In this document: piece by piece, positions 42,721 to 51,848 of the stretch
Layout: the number at the start of each line of letters is the position of its first letter
How positions within the stretch are numbered: the stretch's first letter is position 1
Source of the DNA: Rhodococcus sp. ARC_M6
Lineage (GTDB): Bacteria > Actinomycetota > Actinomycetes > Mycobacteriales > Mycobacteriaceae
Direction: 5' to 3'
NCBI RefSeq assembly: GCF_022810305.1
Contig: NZ_JALGQH010000001.1
Location: forward strand, 124,001-188,000
DNA: 64,000 nt
Program-made: the position numbers and the translations under genes
Notes under the pieces: model-generated
The model's database searches: none
The model's input: the letters and a program-made list of their open reading frames with translations, nothing else
What the model was told of the DNA's origin: nothing

Positions 42721-43584
42721 ATGGCGATGTCGACTTCTGTCGAAACAGTAGAACCGGTACCTGTCCGGGTAGTGGATCGTGGTCCAACTCGATCATGGAC
42801 TTCGGGGTGGGCAACCGTCGGGTTGCCGGTGCTGTCCGTGATCGTTTTTCTGGCGTTATGGCAGGTCGCTGCAGCGAGCGGCACATGGAGTGAGATCTTC
42901 GTTCCGTTTCCGAGCACAGTGTGGCGTGCGTTCGTGAACTCGGTGACCACGCACGACGGTGTGCGCGGCTACCAGGGCTATCTGCTGTGGGAGCACCTGT
43001 ACATGACACTGCGCCGCGTGTTGGTCGGCGTGATCATCGGCGTCGGACTCGGCGTGATTCTCGGGTTGGCCATGGGATCGGTGACATGGCTGCGGAGCCT
43101 GCTCGAACCATGGCTGACGTTTCTGCGCGCATTGCCACCGCTGGCGTACTTCTTCCTGCTCGTGATCTGGCTCGGTATCGACGAAGCCCCCAAGATCACG
43201 TTGCTGGCGCTGGCCGCACTCCCTCCGACGGCAGTGGCGACCACCGCCGCCGTTGTCGCTGCGCCGATCGGACTGGTCGAGGCAGCAAGGGCATTGGGTG
43301 CGTCTCGGACGCAAGTGATCCGCGATGTTGTCATACCGTCGGCGCTGCCCGAAACTTTCACCGGTATTCGATTGTCGGTGGGTATGGCGTATTCATCGGT
43401 GGTCGCAGCGGAACTATTCAACGGTATTCCCGGAATCGGTGGAATGGTCAAGGACGCAAGCAATTACAACAACACTCCGGTAGTGCTGGTGGGGATCTTT
43501 TCCATCGGATTCTCCGGATTAATCATCGACGGACTACTGCGTGCCGCAGAGCGCCGCGCCGTTCCCTGGAGGGGAAAAGTATGA
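42721..43584 (+). CDS. Taurine/sulfonate-type ABC transporter permease
   Basis: 287 aa from ATG 42721 (AAGGAAG precedes; ATG 42727 also possible). About six helices, with GVGLGVILGLAMG, LPPLAYFFLLVIWLGIDEAPKI and the coupling loop LVEAARALGASRTQVIRDVVIPSALPETFTGIRLSVGMAYSSVVAAEL of SsuC/TauC permeases. Works with the following lipoprotein and ATPase to import sulfonates as a sulfur source (inferred from family). Overlaps the next gene by 4 bases. Confidence 0.88.
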   Translation: MAMSTSVETVEPVPVRVVDRGPTRSWTSGWATVGLPVLSVIVFLALWQVAAASGTWSEIFVPFPSTVWRAFVNSVTTHDGVRGYQGYLLWEHLYMTLRRVLVGVIIGVGLGVILGLAMGSVTWLRSLLEPWLTFLRALPPLAYFFLLVIWLGIDEAPKITLLALAALPPTAVATTAAVVAAPIGLVEAARALGASRTQVIRDVVIPSALPETFTGIRLSVGMAYSSVVAAELFNGIPGIGGMVKDASNYNNTPVVLVGIFSIGFSGLIIDGLLRAAERRAVPWRGKV

Positions 43585-44642
43585 CGAATATTCGGAAGAA
43601 ACATGGGCACAAAGGTTCCCGGACCGCGATTGCCGTACTGATCGGAGTTATCACCCTCGTATTGGGCGCGTGCTCTATCGATCAATCAGGTCAGGATTCG
43701 TCCAAGCCGACGATACGCATTGCATACCAGTCCTTTCCGAGTGGTGACCTGATAGTCAAGAACAATCGATGGCTCGAAGACGCACTGCCTGAGTACAACG
43801 TGAAATGGACCAAATTCGATTCGGGAGCTGATGTCAACACCGCTTTCATCGCCGGTGAAATCGACTTCGGCGCAATCGGTTCGAGCTCGGTCGCGCGTGG
43901 ACTCTCGGCACCGCTGAACATTCCGTATCAGGTCGCCTTTGTTCTCGATGTGGCCGGCGACAACGAGGCTCTGGTTGCGCGTAACGCAACCGGCATCAAG
44001 ACCGTTGCTGATCTGCGTGGAAAGAAGATAGCCACGGCCTTCGCCTCGACTGCGCACTACAGTCTGCTGGCCGCGTTGAATCAGGTTGGATTGAGTGTCG
44101 ATGACGTTCAGTTGGTGGACCTACAACCGCAAGCATCCCTTGCCGCTTGGCAGCGCGGCGATATCGACGCCGTCTACACCTGGCTGCCGACACTGGACGA
44201 ACTTCGGAAGGACGGAACACAATTGATCACCAGTCGCGAACTCGCGGCTGCAGGAAAGCCGACGTTGGACCTGGGAGTAGTCGCGACGTCATTTGCGAAC
44301 GATCATCCCGAGATCGTGGACTCCTGGCGTCAGGTTCAAGCTCGCGCGCTCGAGACGATTGTCGCCGATCCGGATGCCGCCGCGGAAGCTGTTGCAGCGC
44401 AATTGGGTACCACCAAAGAAGACGCAGCCTCTCAATTGAAGCAGGGAGTGTTCCTCACGCTGGCGCAGATCACCTCGCCGGAATGGCTCGGCACGGAAGG
44501 TGCTCCGGGGAACTTGGCGGTGAATCTGCGGAGTGCGGCGCAGTTCCTGGCCGAGCAGAAACAAATCGAGAGCGTGCCCGAACCGACTGTCTTCCAGAAC
44601 GCTCTCTATGTGAGAGGTCTGCCCGATGTCCTTGCTCAGTAA
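43581..44642 (+). CDS. Taurine/sulfonate-type substrate-binding lipoprotein
   Basis: 353 aa from ATG 43581 with GGAGGGG ahead. Signal peptide with lipobox LGACS. Binding-protein fold of the SsuA/TauA group: IRIAYQSFPSGDLIVKNN, DSGADVNTAFIAGEIDFGAIGSSSVARGL, KTVADLRGKKIATAFASTAHY, LQPQASLAAWQRGDIDAVYTWLP. Captures the ligand outside the membrane. Overlaps the ATPase gene by 17 bases. Confidence 0.9.
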   Translation: MTNIRKKHGHKGSRTAIAVLIGVITLVLGACSIDQSGQDSSKPTIRIAYQSFPSGDLIVKNNRWLEDALPEYNVKWTKFDSGADVNTAFIAGEIDFGAIGSSSVARGLSAPLNIPYQVAFVLDVAGDNEALVARNATGIKTVADLRGKKIATAFASTAHYSLLAALNQVGLSVDDVQLVDLQPQASLAAWQRGDIDAVYTWLPTLDELRKDGTQLITSRELAAAGKPTLDLGVVATSFANDHPEIVDSWRQVQARALETIVADPDAAAEAVAAQLGTTKEDAASQLKQGVFLTLAQITSPEWLGTEGAPGNLAVNLRSAAQFLAEQKQIESVPEPTVFQNALYVRGLPDVLAQ

Positions 44643-45453
44643 CTCGACACCACGGCAAGTCGAGGGGGAATTCGCGGCCGGACTTCCGGGTGCAATCCGA
44701 ATTGACACGGTGTCACACGAATACAGCCACGGCAGGGAATCCGTTGCTGCCGTGGGGCCCGTCTCCATCGACATCCCGCCGGGTGAGTTCGTGGTTCTGG
44801 TCGGCGCATCTGGGTGCGGTAAAAGCACGCTGCTGCGGCTGATTGCGGGATTCGAGAATCCTTCCAGTGGAAGGATTCAGGTATCCGGATCGGATCCCGT
44901 CCCGGGGGTGAGCGCGGGAGTCGTGTTCCAGCAACCGCGACTCTTTCCGTGGAAGTCGGTGGGCGGCAACATCGACTTGGCACTCAAATACGCGGGTATC
45001 GCCAAGCCCGTCCGCGAGCGGCGACGAGCAGAACTACTCCACCGCGTCGGATTGGACGGAACCGAAGACCGCAGAATCTGGGAGATCTCCGGCGGCCAGC
45101 AGCAGAGGGTAGCGATTGCGCGGGCGCTGGCGGCGGACACGTCGTTGTTGCTGTTGGACGAACCGTTTGCGGCGCTGGACGCACTTACCCGAGAACGACT
45201 CCAGGAAGACCTTCGCAACGTCAGTGTCGAATCCGGGCGGACCAGCGTCTTTGTTACCCATAGTGCTGACGAGGCAGCATTTCTCGGTTCGCGTGTTGTG
45301 GTTCTGACTAGCCGGCCGGGCAAGGTTGCACTCGATCTGAAAATTGACCTCCCTCGAACAGGAGTTGATCCCGACGAACTCCGGGGGTCGTCCGAATATG
45401 CGGCGATCCGAGCCGAAGTCGGTCACGCCGTGAAGGTTGCGGCAGCAGCGTAG
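44626..45453 (+). CDS. Taurine/sulfonate-type ABC transporter ATPase
   Basis: 275 aa. Walker A GASGCGKSTL, Q-loop FQQPRLFPW, signature ISGGQQQRVAIARAL, Walker B LLLLDEPFAALD, switch His in VTHSADEA. The residues LFPWKSVGGNI are typical of SsuB/TauB ATPases. Third gene of the operon; the C-terminal VVVLTSRPGKVALDLKIDLPR segment is also diagnostic for this group. Confidence 0.92.
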   Translation: MSLLSNSTPRQVEGEFAAGLPGAIRIDTVSHEYSHGRESVAAVGPVSIDIPPGEFVVLVGASGCGKSTLLRLIAGFENPSSGRIQVSGSDPVPGVSAGVVFQQPRLFPWKSVGGNIDLALKYAGIAKPVRERRRAELLHRVGLDGTEDRRIWEISGGQQQRVAIARALAADTSLLLLDEPFAALDALTRERLQEDLRNVSVESGRTSVFVTHSADEAAFLGSRVVVLTSRPGKVALDLKIDLPRTGVDPDELRGSSEYAAIRAEVGHAVKVAAAA

Positions 45454-45535
45454 CGACCCTGCGCGTCGAGTGCTACGGGGTTGCGTCGATAATGTGAAGG
45501 AGAACGTGCAGGACACGACGAACAAGGAGTGGGTC

Positions 45536-45763
45536 ATGGCAACTGAAGTGGAGTCCGGTGACCTCGTGCAGGCAGCCGACCATGCGGGTCCGTGGACGGT
45601 AGTCGAGGTTCGTCAGGGCATGGCCTTGCTCGAACACGGTGACGGGCACAGGCTGTCCCTTCGGACGACATCCCTGACCGTTGTACGTAAGGGTGGTGGG
45701 AAGAAAATCGCCTCCGCCGAAAGCGCTTCCGACGACGGCACATCACCGACACTGTTCGACTGA
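45536..45763 (+). CDS. Small hypothetical protein
   Basis: 75 aa from ATG 45536, with AAGGAG ahead. Hydrophilic, with a beta-strand pattern (GDLVQAADHAGPWTVVEVRQGMALLEHGDGHRLSL), perhaps a small SH3-like or KOW-like barrel, and an acidic tail. No domain recognised. It follows the transporter operon by 82 bases. A GTTCGAC...GTCGAAC inverted repeat (45754-45782) spans its end and the convergent acetyltransferase end. Confidence 0.6.
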   Translation: MATEVESGDLVQAADHAGPWTVVEVRQGMALLEHGDGHRLSLRTTSLTVVRKGGGKKIASAESASDDGTSPTLFD

Positions 45764-45766
45764 CGG

Positions 45767-46285
45767 TCAAGCAGCGTCGAACGGTGCGGCGTATCTGAAG
45801 GTGCCCGTCTGATCCGGCTGATGGGTGGTGAGGGTGCGGATCTGAAAGTGCGCACCCCACTCGGCTTCCGGAGACTCGATGCCTACCGCGGTGCTGGTGA
45901 CAAAACCGAAACGCGGGTAGTACTCGGTGCTGCCGAGTAGCGCTAGTATCGGTACGTCCAGAGCGTCGGCGGCGCCGATCACCGTGTGCATCAACGCCGA
46001 CCCGACTCCCGCGCGCTGGTTTCCCGGCGTCACGGCCAGCGGGCCCAAGCCCACCGCGTCTACCCCGTCGACCCAACCCCGGGTTCCGAGTACGAAGCCG
46101 ACGATCTCGCCGGCGACTTCGGCAACCAAGGACAACTTGGGCAGGTACTCGTCCGAAGCGAAGAGTTGGCGCGTCAGTTCGATCTCGTACGGGGTTTCGC
46201 CCGGCGGTGCCTGATCCGCGAATGCGGCCCCCAGCAGTGCATAGATGGCTTCGCGGTCGGACGGAGTCTCTCGGCGGACATACAT
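45767..46285 (-). CDS. GNAT-family N-acetyltransferase
   Basis: 172 aa from ATG 46285. GNAT fold: RRETPSDREAIYALLGAAF, LSLVAEVAGEIVGFVLGTRG, the acetyl-CoA motif LGPLAVTPGNQRAGVGSALMHTVIGAA, and LALLGSTEYYPRFGFVTST. YPRFGF is typical of the YhbS-like group. Substrate unknown. It lies 19 bases downstream of the SDR gene on the same strand. Confidence 0.86.
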   Translation of the reverse strand: MYVRRETPSDREAIYALLGAAFADQAPPGETPYEIELTRQLFASDEYLPKLSLVAEVAGEIVGFVLGTRGWVDGVDAVGLGPLAVTPGNQRAGVGSALMHTVIGAADALDVPILALLGSTEYYPRFGFVTSTAVGIESPEAEWGAHFQIRTLTTHQPDQTGTFRYAAPFDAA

Positions 46286-46304
46286 GGTTGGAAATCTACC
46301 CGGC

Positions 46305-47177
46305 TCAGGGCCTCTCGCGCTTCCCGTTTTCTGCTTGCCGCGCAACGCGCTGTTCGTAGTCGGCGCGGCCGACTGGATCGACGGATGTGAGGGCGCGACG
46401 ATCATCGATGACGCGGCGTCCGATATTGATCACCCACTCGGGAACCAGAGCATCGATGACGTCCCAACCGGCAAGGTAACGCGGAACGGCAGTTTCGGCT
46501 CGGCGATGGCCAACCGAATCTACGACGGCCTGCGCAACCACCTCGGGTTCGACTGTCGGCATCCCCTTGCCCAGTGGGACTCCGGACGACAGTCCGGTCC
46601 GGACAGCGCTCGGCAGGGTTGCACTGACGCTGACCCCGGAATCGGCGAATTCGACCCGCGCCGAGGCGGATAGGCCGACAGTACCGAACTTGCTGGCGTT
46701 GTACACGGCCATTCCCGGGACGGGAAGCTTACCGGCCATGGACGCCACATTCACGACGTGACCGCGTCGGCGATCATCCATTCCCGTTAGGATAGAGCGC
46801 ATTCCGTGAATCGGACCCCAGACGTTGACATCGAGCGTGACCCAGCTGACGGCGTCGGACTCATCGAGAAATGCGCCGATCGGCATGACGCCGGCATTGT
46901 TGACCAGGATGTCGATGTGCCCGAACTCTTCGATCACCTTGGCCGTGAAGGTTTCCCGCGACGACCGTGAGGTGACGTCGAGTGCGTAGCCGCGCCCGCC
47001 GAAAGTCGTTGCCGTGTCAACAGCGGTGACCTCTTCGATGTCTCCGACGCAAACGTGTGCACCCTGAGATACAAACAATTGCGCTGTGGCTCTGCCGATT
47101 CCGCGTCCGCCGCCGGAAATGACGACTACGCTGCCGGCGAGATCGATTGCCGGATAGTTGTTGCCGAAGATCCTCAT
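46305..47177 (-). CDS. Short-chain dehydrogenase/reductase
   Basis: 290 aa. Cofactor motif VVISGGGRGIGRATA, DVNVWG and NNAG (DILVNNAGVMP), active site VNVASMAGKLPVPGMAVYNASKFG with Ser, Tyr and Lys. The acidic residue after the second strand (GDIEE) suggests NAD preference. Its ATG overlaps the stop of the broken monooxygenase upstream (ATGA), so both once formed one operon for oxidising an alcohol or ketone. Confidence 0.9.
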   Translation of the reverse strand: MRIFGNNYPAIDLAGSVVVISGGGRGIGRATAQLFVSQGAHVCVGDIEEVTAVDTATTFGGRGYALDVTSRSSRETFTAKVIEEFGHIDILVNNAGVMPIGAFLDESDAVSWVTLDVNVWGPIHGMRSILTGMDDRRRGHVVNVASMAGKLPVPGMAVYNASKFGTVGLSASARVEFADSGVSVSATLPSAVRTGLSSGVPLGKGMPTVEPEVVAQAVVDSVGHRRAETAVPRYLAGWDVIDALVPEWVINIGRRVIDDRRALTSVDPVGRADYEQRVARQAENGKRERP

Positions 47178-47401
47178 GAGGTTCGCTCCGCGGTGATGGT
47201 GTTGTTGTAGGCATTCGGGTCGAAATCATGTAGGCGTCGACGCATGGCTCCGGACGACCACGGCCAGTTGAAACTGTTGCGGCCGTTGACATCGAAGAAG
47301 TAGCTTTCGCAACCGCCCGCGTTGTACACGGTAGTTCCCAGTGCATCTTGAACCTGGGCATTGAGGTCGGGCTTGGGCAACACCCACTGCGCCGTGCGTT
47401 G
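47174..47401 (-). pseudogene. Remnant of a Baeyer-Villiger monooxygenase (two deletions)
   Basis: About 75 codons read QRTAQWVLPKPD directly followed by LNAQVQDALGTTVYNAGGC and GRNSFNWPW, ending HDFDPNAYNN. In full-length flavin monooxygenases the QRT-WVLPKPD motif lies mid-protein, just after the NADPH site, and the VYNAGGC to FDP part is the C-terminus about 200 residues later. So an internal deletion joined them near 47365, and the N-terminal half is missing beyond 47401. The stop still overlaps the SDR start codon. Confidence 0.75.
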
Positions 47402-47402
47402 T

Positions 47403-47909
47403 GGATATGCAGCCGCATCACTCGATCAAATTGCCGAAGACACGGGATATTTCAAAGGCGCCGTCTACTCGAACTTCAAGAACAAAGACGAACTATGCGC
47501 TGAGGTTCTCGGCCGAATCAGGCTGACGAAGGTCGGTGAGATCACCGAACAACTTGGAGCGGAATCGAGCGTCGACGACGCCATCAGCGAGTTTGCGGTG
47601 TGGGCCGAACGCACCATCGGTGACCAGCGGTGGACTCTCCTCGAAGTGGAGTACTCGGTCCGCTCGCGTCACAGCGACGAGATCCGCGAGAAAATCGCGT
47701 CCGGTGCCGAGCAGGTGCGAGTCCTGATCGCAGGAGTCGTCCGGCACCTGGCAGAAGCGAACGTTGTGAAGCCGTCAATCGATCCGGATGTCGCGGCGCT
47801 TCGGATACTGAGTGTCGGAATCGGTTTGGGACTCCAGCGGGCTATCAGCCCGGAGCTTTCGGTTGATCCGTTGGTCGACACTGTGCGGGAATTCCTGTTG
47901 CCGCGGTAG
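47403..47909 (+). pseudogene. TetR-family regulator lacking its N-terminus
   Basis: Similarity begins at GYAAASLDQIAEDTGYFKGAVYSNFKNKDELCAEVL, i.e. in mid-HTH; the first roughly 20 residues of a normal TetR, including helix 1, are absent. The frame continues normally to position 47909 and the ligand domain looks intact (about 169 codons). The frame is open upstream only through monooxygenase-derived sequence. It faces away from the monooxygenase remnant, as expected if this had been a divergent regulator-enzyme pair that lost its shared promoter and both 5' ends. Confidence 0.7.
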
Positions 47910-47930
47910 TGGACGAGTGACTCATCTGAA

Positions 47931-49049
47931 TCATGGCACATTGCGAAAGCTGGTCTCGGCAGCGGTTTCGTTCAGCAGTGCCCGCAGCATTCCGCCGATC
48001 TCCACAACCGCGGTGCGTGCCGCGGCACTGGGGCCGACTATGTTGACAAACCCGTGGATGAAGCCCGGGTAACGGCGGCTCATCACACGAACTCCGTTGT
48101 CCTGCAACTTCTGTGCGTACGACTCGCCTTCGTCGCGAAGTGGGTCGAATCCTGCGGTCACGACGATTGTCGGCGGAAGGCCGCTCAGGTTCGGTGCGCG
48201 CAGCGGTGATACCCAGGGGTTCAGTGGATCTGCATTCACGCCGAGAAAGGTTCTCTCGTAGAAGTTGATGTTTTCAGTCGTGAGGAAGAATCCCTCGGCG
48301 AATGCTGCTCGCGACGGCGCCTTCTCGTGAAAGTCGGTAGCCGGATAGATCAAGAGTTGAGCTGCCGGCAACGTGAGGCCGTCGTCGCGCGCGCGGAGTG
48401 CGACGACAGCAGCGAGATGCGCTCCCGCACTGTCACCGCCCACTGCAATGCGAGCAGGATCCGCACCCAATTCCGTAGCGCGCGACATGATGTCCTGATA
48501 TGCGGCATAGGCATCGTCGACTGGTGTGGGGAAAGGGAATTCGGGGGCGAGACGATATTCGACCGAGACTATGCGGGCACCCGACGTTTCCGCCAACAAT
48601 CGACACGGAGCGTCATGTGATTCGATACCCCCTTGTACCCAGCCTCCGCCGTGAAAGAACACCAGAAGCGCACCGGACTCGTGGGTCGGAATGTAGAGAC
48701 GTGCGCGTAGTGGCCCGTCGGCGCCCCGGACAAGAATGTCGTCGGTGTGAATGGAGATGGGCTTACCGGCCATCATTTTGGCTGTTCTCGTCAGTTCGGC
48801 GCGGGCTGCCGCAAGCACATGATCTTCGGATGAGAGTGCAGGTCGCGGGCGGGCCTTGGACAACGTCAAGAGCAGGTGAGCGTCGGGGTGGAGTGTGAGC
48901 CCGTCCCTGTGCACTGGCGGGCCGGTGATCCGGCGCCGGATTGTCAGGGGCAACGCGAACGCGGTTGAGACGAAGAGCGCTTGGGCTCGATCTCGAACGC
49001 TGAGGCGACTGACGCTTGTCGTGGATTCCGTCACGGCGCGCGCAGTCAC
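47931..49049 (-). CDS. Alpha/beta-hydrolase, hormone-sensitive-lipase (HSL) family esterase
   Basis: 372 aa from GTG 49049. HSL marks: oxyanion motif VFFHGGGWVQGG, nucleophile GGDSAGAHLAA, Asp in GFDPLRDEG, His in GFIHGFVN. An N-terminal extension of about 90 residues forms the cap. Acts on short- to mid-chain esters. Overlaps the methyltransferase stop by 4 bases, so they are co-translated. Confidence 0.88.
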   Translation of the reverse strand: MTARAVTESTTSVSRLSVRDRAQALFVSTAFALPLTIRRRITGPPVHRDGLTLHPDAHLLLTLSKARPRPALSSEDHVLAAARAELTRTAKMMAGKPISIHTDDILVRGADGPLRARLYIPTHESGALLVFFHGGGWVQGGIESHDAPCRLLAETSGARIVSVEYRLAPEFPFPTPVDDAYAAYQDIMSRATELGADPARIAVGGDSAGAHLAAVVALRARDDGLTLPAAQLLIYPATDFHEKAPSRAAFAEGFFLTTENINFYERTFLGVNADPLNPWVSPLRAPNLSGLPPTIVVTAGFDPLRDEGESYAQKLQDNGVRVMSRRYPGFIHGFVNIVGPSAAARTAVVEIGGMLRALLNETAAETSFRNVP

Positions 49050-49672
49050 GGGGTGCTCTGCCGGCGTGCGGTGATTGCTCCGTGAGGCCTGTACCCGATC
49101 CCCGTTCGTGTATGTGTCTCGATCACCTCGAAGCCTGCCGTCACCAACTCCTGGCCGAGTTCAGCCACTGGCCATCGAAAAGCAGTGGTTGCGGCATGGT
49201 CGAAAGGACCTACGGTTGCTCCTTCGAAGAAGCCCACCAACAAACCTCCGCCAGGCCGAATTACGCGCGCGAACTCGGCGAGAGGCGCCTTGATGTCTTG
49301 TGGACTGTGGTGAATGAGCGAGTACCAGGAAAGCACACCGCCCAATGATTCTGTCGCCGCATCCAATACCTCGAAGCTGCCGACCTCGAAGGAAATGTCT
49401 GGATACTGCAGACGAGCTCGTTCGACGAACTTGGGAACAAGATCAATCCCGCTCACAGCTAGTCCGGACTCGGCCAAGAAGTCGGTCCACTGCCCCGGAC
49501 CACACCCGGCGTCGAGCACGGGAGATATCAGGGTGGCGGCCCAACTGCTTACCAGGGAGCGGTCGGACGGGTGTGTCGAAGTCATGCAGCCAAAGAGATC
49601 CGAGTACTCCTGGGATCTGGCCGAGTATGCCTCGCGGACTGTGTCGCCCGATTGGGCGCGCGTGCTCTCCAT
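49046..49672 (-). CDS. Class I SAM-dependent methyltransferase
   Basis: 208 aa from ATG 49672; the longer frame to 49816 would overlap the divergent MBL gene. SAM motif SPVLDAGCGPGQWTDFLAESGLAVSGIDLVPKFVERA, then GVLSWYSLIHHSP and VIRPGGGLLVGFFEG. Resembles UbiE/COQ5-like small-molecule methyltransferases. Substrate unknown. Coupled to the HSL esterase gene. Confidence 0.85.
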   Translation of the reverse strand: MESTRAQSGDTVREAYSARSQEYSDLFGCMTSTHPSDRSLVSSWAATLISPVLDAGCGPGQWTDFLAESGLAVSGIDLVPKFVERARLQYPDISFEVGSFEVLDAATESLGGVLSWYSLIHHSPQDIKAPLAEFARVIRPGGGLLVGFFEGATVGPFDHAATTAFRWPVAELGQELVTAGFEVIETHTRTGIGYRPHGAITARRQSTP

Positions 49673-49772
49673 GCCGTCAATGATCGTCGATGGCGTGCCG
49701 GGGCAAGTGCGAATGCTCGAACTGCCCCCGCAGGCCGTTGCAGCGTTGCTGAATAAACTCGTAGGGTAGGGC

Positions 49773-50540
49773 ATGCCGTCGCTCCGCGAACTGTCCATCA
49801 CCCGTGTCGAGAACACCTATCTGGTTCGGTGTGGACACGCCAATTGGGTTCTTGTAGAAGAGGGTTCCGATCTGACGCTGATCGACGGCGGGTATCCGGC
49901 CAATGGCGGTGACGTGGAACGGTCGATCGAGCAGATCGGCCACGTCATCGAGGATGTTCGGTCAGTACTCGTCACTCACGCCCATATCGATCACATCGGT
50001 GGCATCGCGGACATCCTGACCCGTTGCGACATACCGGTGCTGATGGACCCGTTGGAGGTGGCTCATGCCAGGCGCGAGTATCTGCAGCAACTTGGTCCGG
50101 CCAAGACCCCGTTGCTGTTGTGGCGCCGCGGCGCACCGAAATGGCTGTTCGACGTGATCGGCGCCGGCGCCTTGAAGGGTGCGGAACTACCTCAGGCACA
50201 AGCATTTAAGGAAGGCTGTGTCCTGGATGTTCCGGGCGGCATCATCCCCATCCCGACGCATGGACACACTGACGGGCACAGTGCGTACCTGGTTCCAGGC
50301 GCGGGAGTGATCGCGTCGGGCGACGCTCTGGTGACGGGCCACGCGACATCGCGGGTGGCGGGACCGCAGTTTCTGGTGTGCCCCTTCAACCACGACCGGA
50401 CCGCGACGGACGAGGCTCTGGGCAACATTGCGTCAGCACCTGCCGGCGTTCTGTTTCCCGGACACGGACCGGCGTACGAGGGAAGCATGACAACAGCGGT
50501 GGAGCAGGCCCGCGACGGCCGGACGAGAATGAGGCCATGA
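49773..50540 (+). CDS. MBL-fold metallo-hydrolase
   Basis: 255 aa. Metallo-beta-lactamase fold with the metal motif THAHIDHIGG, further ligands in PTHGHTDGHSAYL, GDALVTG (Asp), and FPGHGPAYEG (His). Glyoxalase-II/lactonase-like group. Followed by a coupled hydrolase (ATGA overlap). Divergent from the methyltransferase. Confidence 0.88.
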   Translation: MPSLRELSITRVENTYLVRCGHANWVLVEEGSDLTLIDGGYPANGGDVERSIEQIGHVIEDVRSVLVTHAHIDHIGGIADILTRCDIPVLMDPLEVAHARREYLQQLGPAKTPLLLWRRGAPKWLFDVIGAGALKGAELPQAQAFKEGCVLDVPGGIIPIPTHGHTDGHSAYLVPGAGVIASGDALVTGHATSRVAGPQFLVCPFNHDRTATDEALGNIASAPAGVLFPGHGPAYEGSMTTAVEQARDGRTRMRP

Positions 50541-51184
50541 GTACCCTCGAAACGGTTGATCGTGGTGAACTGCAAGGATTTCTCCATCGGCCTGACAGCG
50601 ATCCGATCGCGACGTTGGCTCTCACCCACGGCGCTGGAAGTAACTGCGACACAGTGTTGCTCAAGGCCGCGGCCGAAGGCTTTGCCGAAGCCGGAGTGCA
50701 GGTTCTTCGGTTCGATCTGGCATTCCGGGTACGCCGGCCGAAAGGTCCGCCGCACCCGTCGCGTGCTGCCGAAGATCGGGCCGGGATTGCGGAAGTTGTT
50801 GCAACGCTGCGTAGTGACTACGCCACGGAGGGTCCGCTACTTCTCGGGGGCCATTCGTACGGTGGACGCCAGGCGTCGATGCTTGTGTCCGAGAATCCCG
50901 GTGTGGTGGACGGGTTGATATTGCTGTCCTATCCGTTGCATCCGCCGAAGAAGCCCGACAAGCTGCGTATCGAGCACCTTCCACTGTTGAGCACACCGGT
51001 TGTGGTGGTTCACGGTTCGAAGGACGAATTTGCCACCACCGACGAAATGCGGTCGGCACTGACTCTGATCCCGGCGGAGACGAGACTGGTGGACTTCGAA
51101 GGTGCCAGACACGATCTGGCTGTGGCGAAATTTCCCGTCGTGGAACAGACAATCCGGGAGGCATTCGAACTGTTCGGTCTTTAG
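50537..51184 (+). CDS. Alpha/beta-hydrolase (KANL3/Tex30-like)
   Basis: 215 aa from ATG 50537, coupled by ATGA to the MBL gene. ALTHGAGSNCDT (oxyanion loop), LRFDLAFRVRRPKGPPHPSRA, nucleophile GGHSYGGRQASML, GSKDEFATTDEM for the Asp, and GARHDLA for the His match the KANL3/Tex30 dienelactone-hydrolase-like family. Substrate unknown. Confidence 0.85.
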   Translation: MSTLETVDRGELQGFLHRPDSDPIATLALTHGAGSNCDTVLLKAAAEGFAEAGVQVLRFDLAFRVRRPKGPPHPSRAAEDRAGIAEVVATLRSDYATEGPLLLGGHSYGGRQASMLVSENPGVVDGLILLSYPLHPPKKPDKLRIEHLPLLSTPVVVVHGSKDEFATTDEMRSALTLIPAETRLVDFEGARHDLAVAKFPVVEQTIREAFELFGL

Positions 51185-51293
51185 CTGGTGTAAGTATTGG
51201 AACCAGCGAACAATTCAAACGCTGGTGATGCGGGAGCGTGCCTCAAAGTAGTGGTCGGTTGCTCCTGTCGATAGTACCTGGTGAGATCGAACT

Positions 51294-51845
51294 ATGAGTG
51301 CTCAGCAATATCAGCCCAGTGGCCTGTCCGACGTCACGGTGAGCGTCGACGGCGACGACACCGTCGTTACCTTCCCCCGAACGTTGCTGTACCCCGTGGA
51401 CCAGGTGTGGGCGGCGGTAACCGATCCGGAAATGTTGGCGCAATGGTCGCCGTACACGGCTGATCGTGATCTGAGCAGTGTCGGCGAAGCAGTCATCATC
51501 ATGCTTTCGGAAGACGGAACCCCGGACATGTCATTGCCGGTGTCCGTGCGGGTGGCAGAAGAGGCTCGCCGACTCGAACATGAATGGGGCCCAGACGAAT
51601 TGATCTGGGAACTCACCTCCGTCGAGGGCGGTACGCACGTTGTGCTGACGCAGCGTTCGCGGGCCGAGGGCATGGCTTCGGCCTTGGCGGCAGGCTGGCA
51701 TCTGTGCTTCGACGTGCTGGACGCACTGCTCGCCGGTTCGCCGTTCGGTCCCGTCGTGGGAGCCAAGGCGCGTGACTACGGGTGGGATGATTTGAACGCG
51801 CGTTACGCGCGTCAGTTGGGAATCAGCGAATCCGAAGTTTGGTAG
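51294..51845 (+). CDS. SRPBCC (AHSA1-like) domain protein
   Basis: 183 aa. A helix-grip fold of the START/AHSA1 class: VTFPRTLLYPVDQVWAAVTDPEMLAQWSPY at the N-terminus, alternating strands, and a long C-terminal helix region AAGWHLCFDVLDALLAG. Such proteins bind hydrophobic ligands. No catalytic motif. It stands alone between the hydrolase and the LacI gene. Confidence 0.8.
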   Translation: MSAQQYQPSGLSDVTVSVDGDDTVVTFPRTLLYPVDQVWAAVTDPEMLAQWSPYTADRDLSSVGEAVIIMLSEDGTPDMSLPVSVRVAEEARRLEHEWGPDELIWELTSVEGGTHVVLTQRSRAEGMASALAAGWHLCFDVLDALLAGSPFGPVVGAKARDYGWDDLNARYARQLGISESEVW

Positions 51846-51848
51846 AGC

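Noticed and set aside
42582..42893. Alternative Met/Cys-rich frame (103 codons) overlapping the poly-Cys leader
   Set aside because: It runs deep into the permease gene in a different phase, and its product beyond the leader is a shadow of the permease. Only the frame continuous with the permease has the dense Cys pattern.
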